NCBI GenBank assembly: GCA_039197765.1
Contig: JBCCTX010000001.1
Span: 36,575-100,574 of the forward strand
DNA from: JBCCTX01 sp039197765
GTDB taxonomy: Bacteria > Bacteroidota > Bacteroidia > J057
Length of the DNA: 64,000 nt
Direction of reading: 5' to 3'
Shown piece after piece: positions 8,919 through 18,494 of the stretch. The position numbers and the translations under genes were made by a program. The notes beneath the pieces are model-generated. The model made no database searches. It was not told the DNA's origin and worked only from the letters and a program-made list of their open reading frames with translations. How positions within the stretch are numbered: the stretch's first letter is position 1; each line of letters starts with the position of its first letter.

Positions 8919-10331
8919 ATGAATAGGATAAACCATAGTTTGATCGTATTATTTATAGGGGTTTTAATTCATTCCCATTGGGTCGTGGGACAGATCCCTA
9001 CCTACGACACGACGTTAATAGAAACCCTTGCACATGAGTTCCTTAATACAACTCATTTACCAGGATTTTCCCTAGCAGTTGGCAAAGGAGGGAAGATCCT
9101 CTATGCTCGAGGATTCGGTTTTGCAGACCGGGAGCGGGAAGTACCGATGACTCCTTCAACCCGATTAAGAACAGCCTCAGTGGCAAAAGTCCTTACAGCA
9201 ACAGCAATTGCCAAATTGGTTTCTGAGGGGAAGCTCAAGTTGGATAGCCCTATCAAAACCTATGTTCCTTATATTCCTGCAAGGTATGCAGATCTTACCT
9301 GTAGGCAGCTAGCGGGGCATACCGCGGGAATACCCCATCGTCCCAAGGGCAATGGCTACCAGAAAAAGCCATTTACCTCTATACAGAAAACGGTAGAATT
9401 GTTTCGTTCTCCTCTGCGTTTTACCCCGGACACAGAATACCAGTATTCTACAGGGGGGTTCAACTTGTTAGCTGCTGCAATTGAGGGAGCCTCTGGCGGG
9501 GAATATAAGGACTACATGGAGAAGGAGATCTTTGAGCCATTAGGAATGTATAATACCCAGCCGGAGGATATTAATGCCTTGTCTGAGAATGATGCCCAGT
9601 TGTATTCTATAAAAGATCAAGTCCTCAAGCGAGAAAAAAAATTGGTGAATGGGAGTTACAAGTTACCAGGGGCTGGGTTTCGCAGTACGCCCAGCGATTT
9701 GGTAAAAATGATGAAGGCCTATTCTGGAGAAATGATCTCGCCCGAAGTAACACAAGCAATATTTACCAGCCATACCTTGAAGAATGGAGAAAAAACCCAA
9801 GTGGGTATTGGGTGGCGTACCTCAATCGATGCCTTTGGGAAAATTTGTATAGAACACGCAGGGAGTTGGCAGGGGGCGAGGTCTGTGATTGTTTTCTATC
9901 CTGAAGAAGAGTTGAGCGTGTCAATTATGATAAATGCTAGTTGTCAAGTTTTTATAGAAGAAATGGCCCATATCTTTGCCCAGCTTTTTAGGCATGACTT
10001 TAATCGAGTGGAAGCGCCGCAATCCAGCGCATCGAACCAGGCGGTAAACATAATTTTTCGATCGAGTGAAGGTGAACAAAAGTTATTAGGGGAAATTTCT
10101 CTCCAAGGAACTTCAGGAGAACTATCTTCGGCTAATAGTAAAGGGTTTTTACACGCTATTCCTCTGCATTACTTAGGACAAAAGGACTGGTATGCAGCCA
10201 TTACTCCCTATGGCATACACTATATGGAAATAAGGAAAAAGCCCTCCCTGTCGGGAGAGCTTTTTCTATATGGAACGCGTAATGCTTCTCCCCCTACTCA
10301 GGATACGCCCATGGTATCATTTTTTGAGTAA
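8919..10331 (+). CDS. Secreted beta-lactamase-family serine hydrolase
   Basis: The 470-residue protein begins with a signal peptide (hydrophobic residues 7-24) and holds a class C beta-lactamase / PBP4*-like domain to about residue 370. S87 and K90 form the SxxK catalytic motif (TASVAK), Y176 lies in the YQYSTGG motif, and EHAGSWQG gives the HxG motif. Members of this family include esterases, D-amino-acid peptidases and carboxypeptidases, so substrate cannot be assigned. Codons for about residues 439-449 coincide with a terminator hairpin serving the convergent acs gene, so the last 30 residues may be a late extension of the protein. Confidence 0.9.
   Translation: MNRINHSLIVLFIGVLIHSHWVVGQIPTYDTTLIETLAHEFLNTTHLPGFSLAVGKGGKILYARGFGFADREREVPMTPSTRLRTASVAKVLTATAIAKLVSEGKLKLDSPIKTYVPYIPARYADLTCRQLAGHTAGIPHRPKGNGYQKKPFTSIQKTVELFRSPLRFTPDTEYQYSTGGFNLLAAAIEGASGGEYKDYMEKEIFEPLGMYNTQPEDINALSENDAQLYSIKDQVLKREKKLVNGSYKLPGAGFRSTPSDLVKMMKAYSGEMISPEVTQAIFTSHTLKNGEKTQVGIGWRTSIDAFGKICIEHAGSWQGARSVIVFYPEEELSVSIMINASCQVFIEEMAHIFAQLFRHDFNRVEAPQSSASNQAVNIIFRSSEGEQKLLGEISLQGTSGELSSANSKGFLHAIPLHYLGQKDWYAAITPYGIHYMEIRKKPSLSGELFLYGTRNASPPTQDTPMVSFFE
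10236..10265 (-). terminator. Terminator of acs, inside the convergent gene
   Basis: AAAAAGCTCTCCC pairs with GGGAGGGCTTTTT around a GACA loop on the minus strand, with every position paired when one G-U pair is allowed, and a T run follows. It lies about 80 nt past the acs stop. On the plus strand the same position is a C-A mismatch, so the structure favours the acs direction. Confidence 0.75.
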
Positions 10332-10345
10332 AATCACATGGGGAT

Positions 10346-12241
10346 TTATTGAGCACCTGCTTTAATCGCATCCACCACACTTGGATCTAGTAGTGTAGAA
10401 GTATCTCCTAGGTTATCGGCGGTTCCTTCAGCTATTTTTCGAAGGATACGACGCATAATTTTACCGGAACGCGTTTTGGGTAATCCAGGTACCACCTGAA
10501 TTTTGTCTGGCTTTGCTATAGGACCAATTTCTCGGGTCACTACATCGCGAATTTCTTTCGAAAAGGCATCTGCATCCTCCGGAATTTCTTGTGTAATGAC
10601 ATAAGCATAAATCCCCTGTCCCTTGATATCATGTGGATAGCCCACAACGGCAGACTCTACTACATTGGTATGTTCATTAATGGCATTTTCTACCTCAGCC
10701 GTTCCCATTCTATGTCCAGATACATTGATTACATCGTCCACGCGACCTATGATCCTGTAGAAGCCATCTTTATCTCTCCTGGCTCCATCACCCGTGAAAT
10801 ATAGGTCCTTAAAATGAGAGAAATAGGTCATTCTACAGCGTTCGTGGTCTCCATAGGTAGTTCTGAGCATTGAAGGCCAGGGATGCTTAACACATAAAAG
10901 TCCCTCGGCTTCCGTTTCGGTTATTTCATTTCCTTCGCTATCTACCAGTATGGGCTGAATCCCCGGTAAGGGAAGGGTAGCAAAGGTTGGCTTGAGTTCC
11001 GTCACTCCCGGAATGGGTGAGATCATGATTCCCCCTGTTTCAGTTTGCCACCAGGTATCCACTATTGGAGTCTTATTCTTCCCTACCTTCTCATAGTACC
11101 ATTCCCAGGCTTCTTGGTTGATGGGTTCTCCTACAGTTCCTAATACCTTCAAGGAACTGAGGTCATATTTTTCAACCCACTCGTCTCCTTTTGCCATAAG
11201 GGCTCGAATTGCAGTAGGTGCTGTGTAAAACTGATTAATCTGATGTTTATCAACTATTTCCCAAAATCTTCCAGCATCCGGGAAGGTTGGAACCCCTTCG
11301 AACATAACCGTAGTTGCTCCAGAAAGCAAGGGTCCATAAATGATGTAGGAATGTCCAGTGATCCAGCCGATATCTGCCGTGCACCAGTATACATCCTCCT
11401 CTTGGTAGTCAAATACATTCTGGAAAGTAAAGGCCGTATATACCATATAACCGCCACAACTGTGGACAACACCCTTAGGTTTACCTGTAGAGCCAGAGGT
11501 ATACAAGATAAAAAGGGTATCCTCGGAATCCATCTCTTCTGCAGGACATTCGGAACTCATTTCAGGCAGCGCTTCCTGTATCCATACATCTCTTCCTTCC
11601 ACCCAATTGATGGATTGTCCCGTTCGCTTTTGAACAAGGACGGTTTCTATACTAGGCGTAGAAGTGAGGGCTTGATCCACTACATCTTTGACGGGTATTT
11701 GCTTAGTCCCTCGAAAGTTTCCATCAGAACAAATAACCATCTTGCAACTAGCATCATTGATGCGATCTGCGAGTGCTGTAGCAGAAAACCCAGCAAATAC
11801 TACGGAATGTATGGCACCAATACGCGCACAAGCGAGAACGGCTATCGCCAATTCAGGGATCATAGGCATGTAAAAGCAGATCCGATCGCCTTTTTGGATT
11901 CCCTTACTTTTCAGGAGGTTGGCCATCTTACAAACCTCGGCGTGTAGCTGCTTGTAAGTGTATGTTTTTGCTACTTCATTGGGGTCATTGGGCTCCCATA
12001 AAATAGCTACCTTATCCCCTCGAGTTTCCAGGTGCCTATCCAGACAATTTTCTGTTATATTCAGTTTCCCGCCTAAGAACCACTTTACATTAGGTTCGGC
12101 GAAATTCCAGTCCAGGATTTTGTCCCATTTTTTTCGCCAATGAAAGGTGTCAGCTTGCTCAGCCCAAAATTGTTCGGGATGGTCCACACTGTATTGATAG
12201 GCTTTCTGGTAGGAGTCAAGGTCGCGAATGCGTAGCGTCAT
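10346..12241 (-). CDS. acs: Acetyl-coenzyme A synthetase
   Basis: This enzyme activates acetate to acetyl-CoA through acetyl-AMP. At 631 residues it is full length. The adenylate-forming signature YTSGSTGKPKGVVH is present, with DTWWQTETGG and the hinge region YRIIGRVDDVINVSGHRMG in order. The regulatory and catalytic lysine sits in KTRSGKIMRR (about K594), the site acetylated by Pat-type acetyltransferases in other bacteria. It is monocistronic, convergent with the serine hydrolase (14 bp gap), and probably supports growth on acetate and acetate scavenging. Confidence 0.97.
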   Translation of the reverse strand: MTLRIRDLDSYQKAYQYSVDHPEQFWAEQADTFHWRKKWDKILDWNFAEPNVKWFLGGKLNITENCLDRHLETRGDKVAILWEPNDPNEVAKTYTYKQLHAEVCKMANLLKSKGIQKGDRICFYMPMIPELAIAVLACARIGAIHSVVFAGFSATALADRINDASCKMVICSDGNFRGTKQIPVKDVVDQALTSTPSIETVLVQKRTGQSINWVEGRDVWIQEALPEMSSECPAEEMDSEDTLFILYTSGSTGKPKGVVHSCGGYMVYTAFTFQNVFDYQEEDVYWCTADIGWITGHSYIIYGPLLSGATTVMFEGVPTFPDAGRFWEIVDKHQINQFYTAPTAIRALMAKGDEWVEKYDLSSLKVLGTVGEPINQEAWEWYYEKVGKNKTPIVDTWWQTETGGIMISPIPGVTELKPTFATLPLPGIQPILVDSEGNEITETEAEGLLCVKHPWPSMLRTTYGDHERCRMTYFSHFKDLYFTGDGARRDKDGFYRIIGRVDDVINVSGHRMGTAEVENAINEHTNVVESAVVGYPHDIKGQGIYAYVITQEIPEDADAFSKEIRDVVTREIGPIAKPDKIQVVPGLPKTRSGKIMRRILRKIAEGTADNLGDTSTLLDPSVVDAIKAGAQ

Positions 12242-12586
12242 AATAGAAAAGTTTAAGGTTCCGAGTTTGACCAGCTGAAGTTAGAGGATGAAATATTTTT
12301 TTCCAATAGGAAGTTTCCCGAAATCCTTTTTGGGTCATACTGGAATTAAACAAAACTGACTCGCATCCAATCTATATATCCAGCCTTCAAACTTGAATAA
12401 GCTTCTTCAAGGAAAAAGAAAATTAAATACTGAAGTCGACCTGAAATTGAAAAATATTAGGGGTTTTACCGACTCTTCATCTTATGGTCCAAACTAAAAA
12501 TAGCCTCTCGGATATTTCCCAGGAAAAGAAAAATGAGCTGTCTGCCTATCGCTTTGAACCCCTTATCCAGGAGTAAGGTCTCTTTT
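12242..12586. other. Intergenic region between acs and fabH
   Basis: About 345 bp without a convincing gene. On the plus strand an ATG at 12484 opens a 30-codon frame ending at 12576; it is AT-rich upstream and shows no recognisable motif, so I do not call it a gene. The acs promoter should lie here, but I do not see a clear TAnnTTTG element on the minus strand. Confidence 0.5.
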
Positions 12587-13591
12587 CTACCATCTCACAA
12601 GGGCAGAAGCCCAGGTAAAGCCACTTCCGAAGGCAGCTAGGCAGATCAAGTCCCCTTCCTTCACTTTGCCAGCCTCATAGGCTTCGCTGAGACATATAGG
12701 AATCGTTGCCGCTGTCGTATTTCCATACCGCATAATGTTGTTAAAGACCTTCTCTTTGGGTAATCCCAATACCTGGCGAACAGCTTCAGATATCCGGAGA
12801 TTTGCCTGATGCGGAATGAATAAATCTAAGTCTTGAGGAGTATAGCCAGTTTCTTTCAACGCTTCCATGATGACTTCCGGGAACTTCTCCACTGCCAACT
12901 TAAATACGTAGCGACCATTCATCACAGGGAAATGAATTTTTTCATCCAACGATTGGTGGTCAATATTGGGGCTTCTATGGGAATTAGGACCTTTTACCAT
13001 TAATTGTTCAGCGTGCTCTCCATTGGAGTGCATATGAGTGGTTAGGATGCCTTTTCCTTCTTCCTCAGTAGGTTGTATCAATATGGCACCAGCACCATCG
13101 CCAAATAATACCGTTACATTTCTGCCTTCGTCTGAGTAGTCTAATCCTGAGGAGTGGATCTCTGATCCACATACTAGTATATTTTTATACTTACCCGTTT
13201 TAATAAATTGCTCCGCAACGGAAAGTGAATAAAGAAATCCAGAACATTGCGCTCGGATATCTAAGGCTGCGATTTCGGAACCTGTAATGCCCAATTCCCG
13301 TTGGAGTAGTACCCCAGATCCAGGGAAGTAATAATCTGGGCTTAGCGTAGCGAATATGATGAAGTCAATCTCTTCCACCCCTACTCCTGCGCGTTCCAGT
13401 GCTATTCGTGCAGCTCTAGCGGCCATGTTGGCTACGGTATCTTTTCCAGGGGTAAAGTACCGACGCTCTTGTATTCCGCTTCGTTCGCGAATCCATTCAT
13501 CTGAGGTAGTCATGCGGGTGGCGAGCTCGTCGTTGGTAACCACATTTTCGGGGACATAATGGCCTACCCCGGATATTTTCGCTCTTTTCAT
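12587..13591 (-). CDS. fabH: Beta-ketoacyl-ACP synthase III
   Basis: FabH starts fatty acid synthesis by condensing an acyl-CoA with malonyl-ACP. The 334-residue protein shows the full catalytic triad: C116 (RAQCSGFLYS), H261 (PHQANLRI) and N291 (YGNTTAATIP). Length and N-terminus are normal. It stands alone rather than in a fab cluster, as is common for the extra FabH copies in Bacteroidota. It could equally use branched primers for iso-fatty acids, which members of this phylum make; primer specificity cannot be read from the sequence. Confidence 0.94.
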   Translation of the reverse strand: MKRAKISGVGHYVPENVVTNDELATRMTTSDEWIRERSGIQERRYFTPGKDTVANMAARAARIALERAGVGVEEIDFIIFATLSPDYYFPGSGVLLQRELGITGSEIAALDIRAQCSGFLYSLSVAEQFIKTGKYKNILVCGSEIHSSGLDYSDEGRNVTVLFGDGAGAILIQPTEEEGKGILTTHMHSNGEHAEQLMVKGPNSHRSPNIDHQSLDEKIHFPVMNGRYVFKLAVEKFPEVIMEALKETGYTPQDLDLFIPHQANLRISEAVRQVLGLPKEKVFNNIMRYGNTTAATIPICLSEAYEAGKVKEGDLICLAAFGSGFTWASALVRW

Positions 13592-13816
13592 GAATAGTAT
13601 TTAATGTAATCCTTTAAGAAGTTGGTTTGGCGTCTGAGGTTTATAGAAATTCGCAGCTACGAAAACGTATAGCTTCAAAAAACAATTGCCAACTTATTGG
13701 TTAATGATATGTAAACTTCAAACAAAAAACCCAAAACTTTAAACAAATATAATTCTGAAGATACCACTTTTTAGCATTTTTCTTTGAGAATTATCGGTAT
13801 TTTTGGCGCTTAGGAG

Positions 13817-16800
13817 ATGCATATGGATCAAATTGGGGAAAAAAAGCGGAATACTATTGGAAAGGCTGACACCTTGCTCAAGCACTACCGGGAGTCTGAA
13901 GCACTCCAGGAATTTGTACAAAAGATCGATACCTCAACGCCAGGACACTTTCAAGTCAAGGGCTGGGTAGGTAGCCAAATAGCCTTTTGGATTGCTGCGT
14001 GTTATCGCCTATTGGAAAGAAATATTGTGGTGATTCTGAATGATAAAGAGGAAGCCCTTTATTTCCACAATGACTTGCAGCACCTGATGCCTCGCAAGGA
14101 TATTCTCCTTTTCCCTGCCTCTTACAAAAGGCCCTATGAAATAGAAGAAATAGACAATGCAAATGTGCTGCAACGAGCGGAGGTGCTCAATGCTCTAAAC
14201 CATACGCGATCGGGTAGGCAGGTGGTGATTACATTTGCCGAAGCCCTTTACGAGAAAGTTGTTAATAAGCGATCCTTAGTTAAAAATACCCTGGAAATAA
14301 AAAAAGGGGAAGCCTGTGGGATGGATTTTGTCGTTGAGGTACTGGAGACCTATGGGTTTGAGCGCGAGGAATTCGTTTACGAACCCGGGCAGTTTGCTGT
14401 GAGGGGAGGGCTACTCGATATATTTTCTTTTGCCCATGATCTCCCTTTTCGGATTGAATTTTTTGGGGATGAAATTGAGACCATTCGCTCCTTCGACCCT
14501 GTAACGCAAATTTCGGATAAAGAAATTCCACGTGTTTCCCTAATCCCTAACATTCAGAAAAATCTGTTGACAGAGGAAAAGGTATCTTTCTTGGAGTATA
14601 TATCTACAAACTCAATCCTGTTTCCCAAGAGTATTTCCTTCATAAAAGCGGATTTGGATCGACTGTATGAGCGTGCACATGAAGGCTACGAAAAACTGAT
14701 TCAAGACAGTGGGGGAGGGGCTACTAGCGAAGATCCCAGTGCTTTGTTCTGGGATGGGGGAAGTTTCATAGAAGTGATAAAGGAATTTACCGTAGGAGAG
14801 TTATCCCAAGCAGCCTATTTCAAAGATACACAGGCATTAGAATGGAAAGGGTATCCTCAACCCGCTTTTCACAAAGAGTTTTCTCTCTTGCTGTCCCACT
14901 TTAGGAAGAACACTCAAAATGGGATCAAAACCTATGTTTTATCTGAAAATGAGAAGCAAATTAAGCGACTCGAGGAAATTTTTGCTGAAATAGGTAAGCC
15001 AGAAGAAGAGCTTTTTCAAGGGATTATTGGAGATATCCATGAAGGCTTTAGCGATGCCCAGTTAGGGATCGCCTGCTACACGGATCACCAAATTTTTGAC
15101 CGATACCATCGATATAAGGCCAAAGCACATGTCAAGCGTTCTCAAGCTCTTACGTTAAAAGAGTTAAAAGAGCTTAGTCCAGGAGACTTCGTTACCCATG
15201 TGCACCATGGCATAGGGCAATTTGCGGGGCTACACACGATCCAAGTGGGGGACCATGAGCAAGACGTTGTAAAAATTATTTACAAAGGAGGGGATGCTAT
15301 TTATGTGAATGTTAACTCCCTACATAAAATAGCTAAATACTCAGGGAAGGAGGGAACAGCTCCTAAACTTCACAAAATAGGCTCAGGCTCCTGGACACGT
15401 GCTAAGTCTAAGACTAAGACGCGGATAAAAGAATTGGCATTCGACTTGGTAGCCCTATATGCGCGTAGAAAATCTCAGCCAGGCTTTGCGTTTGAACCCG
15501 ATTCTTATCTCCAGCAAGAGTTAGAAGCATCCTTCATGTTTGAGGATACGCCAGATCAGTTGAAAACGACGGAGGAGGTAAAGGCAGATATGGAAAAACC
15601 TCATCCCATGGATCGCCTGATTTGTGGAGATGTAGGCTTTGGAAAAACGGAGATAGCCATACGTGCTGCCTTCAAGGCCGCTGTTAACGGGAAACAAGTG
15701 GCTATTTTGGTCCCAACTACCATTCTCGCACTTCAGCACTACAAGACCTTCAAGAGACGCCTAGCAGATATGCCCGTTGAGGTGGCTTATATCAACAGAT
15801 TCAAATCCTCCAAGGAAATTAAGGAAACCTTAGAGCTTGTGAAAGCGGGAAAAGTCGATATACTTATAGGCACTCACCGAATTGTATCTAAGGACGTGAA
15901 ATTCAAAGACCTCGGCTTGATAATTGTCGATGAGGAACAACGCTTTGGGGTTAATGTAAAGGAAAAACTAAAAGCTCTCAAAGCAGAGGTAGATACCCTG
16001 ACGCTTACAGCTACTCCTATTCCCAGAACCCTTCAGTTTTCTCTAGCGGGGATCCGTGATTTATCTATCATTTCTACTCCCCCTCCAAACAGGCAGCCTA
16101 TTGAAACCCTCGTAGTAGGCTTTGATGGGGGAAGAATCCGCGATGCGATTACCTATGAATTGAAACGTGGAGGACAGGTATTTTTTATCCATCCTAGGGT
16201 AAAAGACATTGAGGAAATTGCCGCAAGTGTAAAAAAATTAGTTCCAGATGCTCGAATTGGTATAGGACATGGACAGATGCCTGGGGCAAAGCTAGAGGAA
16301 GTAATGATCAAGTTTATTGAAGGGGCCTACGACATCCTGATAGCCACTACAATTATAGAATCTGGATTGGATATTCCCAATGCCAATACAATCATTATCA
16401 ACCAAGCAAATAAGTACGGCCTATCAGAACTCCACCAAATGCGGGGTAGGGTAGGGCGCTCCAATAGAAAGGCATTTTGTTACCTCTTGGCACCGCCAGA
16501 GATTGCCCAAACTCCGGAAGCTAGAAAACGCTTGAAAGCCATGGAAGAATTCTCTGACTTGGGAAGTGGGTTTCACATTGCTCTTCGAGATTTGGATATA
16601 CGGGGAGCAGGAGATTTGCTGGGTGCTGAACAAAGTGGGTTTGTAGCAGAAATAGGATTTGACATGTACCACAAAATCCTGGATGAGGCAGTAAAGGAGT
16701 TAAAAGAAGAGCATTTTGCCGATATGTTTGAAGAGGAAATTGAGGAAAGGAAAAAAATAATTGTAGAAGACTGTCAGGTTGACCTAGAATTAGACATACG

Positions 16801-17275
16801 CATTCCAGAGAAATATCTACCCAACATATCCGAGCGCCTTAAATTCTATCGCAGAATAGCAGGTGCTGAAACAAATGAGGATCTTGTTGATATTCAGCGA
16901 GAAATGATCAATAGGTTTGGGGTTATGCCCGCTTCTGTACTGAACTTGTTTGATGCTACACGGGCTAGAGAAATCGCCAAAAGAATTGGAATCGAAAAAA
17001 TTGTATTGAAGGCAGATGCCCTACGGGTTTACTTGGTCTCAGACAGGGAGTCTAACTTTTACCGATCTGACCTGTTTGGAAAATATATTGAATATGTTCA
17101 AACCTATCCTGGAAGAGTCCGTATGAAGGAGTCCCCAAAGTATCTATCCTTGATCTTTGGTGATGTCAAGCATATGAAGCAGATACTAAATAGACTCAAA
17201 GAACTGCAAAACTTCCTCCTCCCCTCCTCAGAAGAGGTCTCAGAACCTCTTACTGAAAACCTTCACAATGATTGA
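13817..17275 (+). CDS. mfd: Transcription-repair coupling factor
   Basis: Mfd removes RNA polymerase stalled at DNA lesions and recruits UvrA. The 1152-residue protein has the expected order: UvrB-like N-terminal modules, a CarD-type RNA polymerase interaction domain starting near residue 450 (SPGDFVTHVHHGIGQF), then superfamily 2 helicase motifs with Walker A GDVGFGKTE near residue 603, DEEQRFG near 704, TATPIPRTL and QMRGRVGRS, and a C-terminal TRCF domain. The start is the first of two close ATGs (13817 or 13823). It is transcribed alone, between divergent fabH and the lipoprotein gene. Confidence 0.97.
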   Translation: MHMDQIGEKKRNTIGKADTLLKHYRESEALQEFVQKIDTSTPGHFQVKGWVGSQIAFWIAACYRLLERNIVVILNDKEEALYFHNDLQHLMPRKDILLFPASYKRPYEIEEIDNANVLQRAEVLNALNHTRSGRQVVITFAEALYEKVVNKRSLVKNTLEIKKGEACGMDFVVEVLETYGFEREEFVYEPGQFAVRGGLLDIFSFAHDLPFRIEFFGDEIETIRSFDPVTQISDKEIPRVSLIPNIQKNLLTEEKVSFLEYISTNSILFPKSISFIKADLDRLYERAHEGYEKLIQDSGGGATSEDPSALFWDGGSFIEVIKEFTVGELSQAAYFKDTQALEWKGYPQPAFHKEFSLLLSHFRKNTQNGIKTYVLSENEKQIKRLEEIFAEIGKPEEELFQGIIGDIHEGFSDAQLGIACYTDHQIFDRYHRYKAKAHVKRSQALTLKELKELSPGDFVTHVHHGIGQFAGLHTIQVGDHEQDVVKIIYKGGDAIYVNVNSLHKIAKYSGKEGTAPKLHKIGSGSWTRAKSKTKTRIKELAFDLVALYARRKSQPGFAFEPDSYLQQELEASFMFEDTPDQLKTTEEVKADMEKPHPMDRLICGDVGFGKTEIAIRAAFKAAVNGKQVAILVPTTILALQHYKTFKRRLADMPVEVAYINRFKSSKEIKETLELVKAGKVDILIGTHRIVSKDVKFKDLGLIIVDEEQRFGVNVKEKLKALKAEVDTLTLTATPIPRTLQFSLAGIRDLSIISTPPPNRQPIETLVVGFDGGRIRDAITYELKRGGQVFFIHPRVKDIEEIAASVKKLVPDARIGIGHGQMPGAKLEEVMIKFIEGAYDILIATTIIESGLDIPNANTIIINQANKYGLSELHQMRGRVGRSNRKAFCYLLAPPEIAQTPEARKRLKAMEEFSDLGSGFHIALRDLDIRGAGDLLGAEQSGFVAEIGFDMYHKILDEAVKELKEEHFADMFEEEIEERKKIIVEDCQVDLELDIRIPEKYLPNISERLKFYRRIAGAETNEDLVDIQREMINRFGVMPASVLNLFDATRAREIAKRIGIEKIVLKADALRVYLVSDRESNFYRSDLFGKYIEYVQTYPGRVRMKESPKYLSLIFGDVKHMKQILNRLKELQNFLLPSSEEVSEPLTENLHND

Positions 17276-17423
17276 TTTTCTTACATAATTTCGGATATTG
17301 CACGACATTTGCCTTATTATTTTCAAATATTCGGTAAGTAGTTAGTGCTATAACCCAGATATTTTATTTTAGCATATATACTCTTTTATTTTGTTAGTTA
17401 ACCCAAAATTGTTTTCTGTACTT

Positions 17424-18308
17424 ATGAAACACCTAATGTTCTTTTTCCTACTGGTATCTACCCTATTTTGGGGGTGTAACCAGGAAAAAGTAAAACAGCT
17501 GGAAACGGAGAATCTCCGTCTCACACAGGCTGTCGAACGTCAGGATTCCGTGTTAAACGACTTTTTGGAATCTTTTAATTCTATTGAGGATAATCTTGCG
17601 ATTATTCGTGAAAAGGAAAGTATGATTGCTCTGAGCTCTGATGATCCTGAATTACAGGAAAATCAGAAAGATCGTATTGTAAATGACATCTCTTTGATTA
17701 ACAATTTGTTAGACGAAAACAAAAAAATCATAGAAGATCTCAATAAAAAACTCAATCGATCTAACGTACGTGTTTCAGAGTTTAAGCGTATGGTTTCTCG
17801 TTTAGAATCACAGGTCTCTCAAAGAGACTCCAGTATTTCTACTTTGAAACAACAACTCGCTACCAGAGATTTTGCCATTGGAGAACTCAACCAAAAACTG
17901 GATAGTATGTCCGTTGCTAGCGTTCAGGCTAGTGCGCGCATGGATGATCAGAATCAATTGTTAGAGGAAGCCAATCAAAAGATTGAGGAGCAAACCACTG
18001 CTTTGAATAAGGCATTCTATGTAGTGGGGAATACCAAAGAGCTCGTAGCAATGGAAGTATTGGATAAGAAAGGACTCTTCGGCAAGAAGGAAATGGCAAC
18101 AGACTTTGGGGAAGGAATCTTTACCCCTATTGATGTTACCCAGACTTTCTCCATTCCGGTTAATGCCAAAAAGCCTGAATTGGTATCCAATCATCCAGAA
18201 GGATCTTATATCCTCAATGGAGATGACAAAGAAGTGAAGAGTATCGAGATCACCGATCCCGAGAAATTCTGGAGAAATTCAAAATACCTGGTCGTGATGA
18301 CCAAATAA
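17424..18308 (+). CDS. Lipoprotein with long coiled coil
   Basis: I set the start at the ATG at 17424, 294 residues; the frame is open from a TTG 11 codons earlier. A lipoprotein signal is clear: MKHLMFFFLLVSTLFWGC with the lipobox cysteine at residue 18. Residues 20-190 are predicted coiled coil with a heptad pattern (KQLETENLRLTQAVERQD and similar, EANQKIEEQTTALNKAFYVVG). The C-terminal 100 residues form a compact globular part ending in a Lys-rich tail. Function is unknown; similar proteins in Bacteroidota are annotated only as hypothetical. It is followed by a strong terminator at 18368. Confidence 0.85.
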   Translation: MKHLMFFFLLVSTLFWGCNQEKVKQLETENLRLTQAVERQDSVLNDFLESFNSIEDNLAIIREKESMIALSSDDPELQENQKDRIVNDISLINNLLDENKKIIEDLNKKLNRSNVRVSEFKRMVSRLESQVSQRDSSISTLKQQLATRDFAIGELNQKLDSMSVASVQASARMDDQNQLLEEANQKIEEQTTALNKAFYVVGNTKELVAMEVLDKKGLFGKKEMATDFGEGIFTPIDVTQTFSIPVNAKKPELVSNHPEGSYILNGDDKEVKSIEITDPEKFWRNSKYLVVMTK

Positions 18309-18367
18309 GAATTTTTCTTTGCTTCCTTTCGGCCCCCAAAGGGTTCAGCAGGAAGCATATACAAAAT

Positions 18368-18404
18368 GGAGTTCCTCATTAAGTGGGGAGCTCCTTTTTC
18401 TTTA
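18368..18404 (+). terminator. Intrinsic terminator after the lipoprotein gene
   Basis: GGAGTTCC (18368-18375) pairs with GGAGCTCC (18387-18394), with one G-U pair, followed by TTTTTCTTT. It lies 60 bp past the lipoprotein stop. It also falls within the open frame upstream of miaB, which argues against any miaB start before it. Confidence 0.8.
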
Positions 18405-18480
18405 AGCAGTACATACGTATTCTTTTTCTTTCCTAGGTGTAGGATGGCTGACAAAATGTCACTTTTTATTGGGGCTTTCG

Positions 18481-18488
18481 TATATTTG
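18481..18488 (+). promoter_or_regulatory. Bacteroidota -7 element just before miaB
   Basis: TATATTTG matches TAnnTTTG exactly and ends 6 bp before the miaB ATG at 18495. No good TTG element at the usual distance is visible. If used, transcription would start at or next to the A of the start codon, giving a leaderless mRNA. Confidence 0.5.
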
Positions 18489-18494
18489 CAAACT

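Noticed and set aside
11243..11947. 234-codon plus-strand frame opposite acs
   Set aside because: Long open frames opposite acs reflect its codon bias; the product has no domain and no promoter.
12484..12576. 30-codon frame after ATG in the acs-fabH gap
   Set aside because: No motif, promoter or conservation can be shown; noted in the intergenic entry only.
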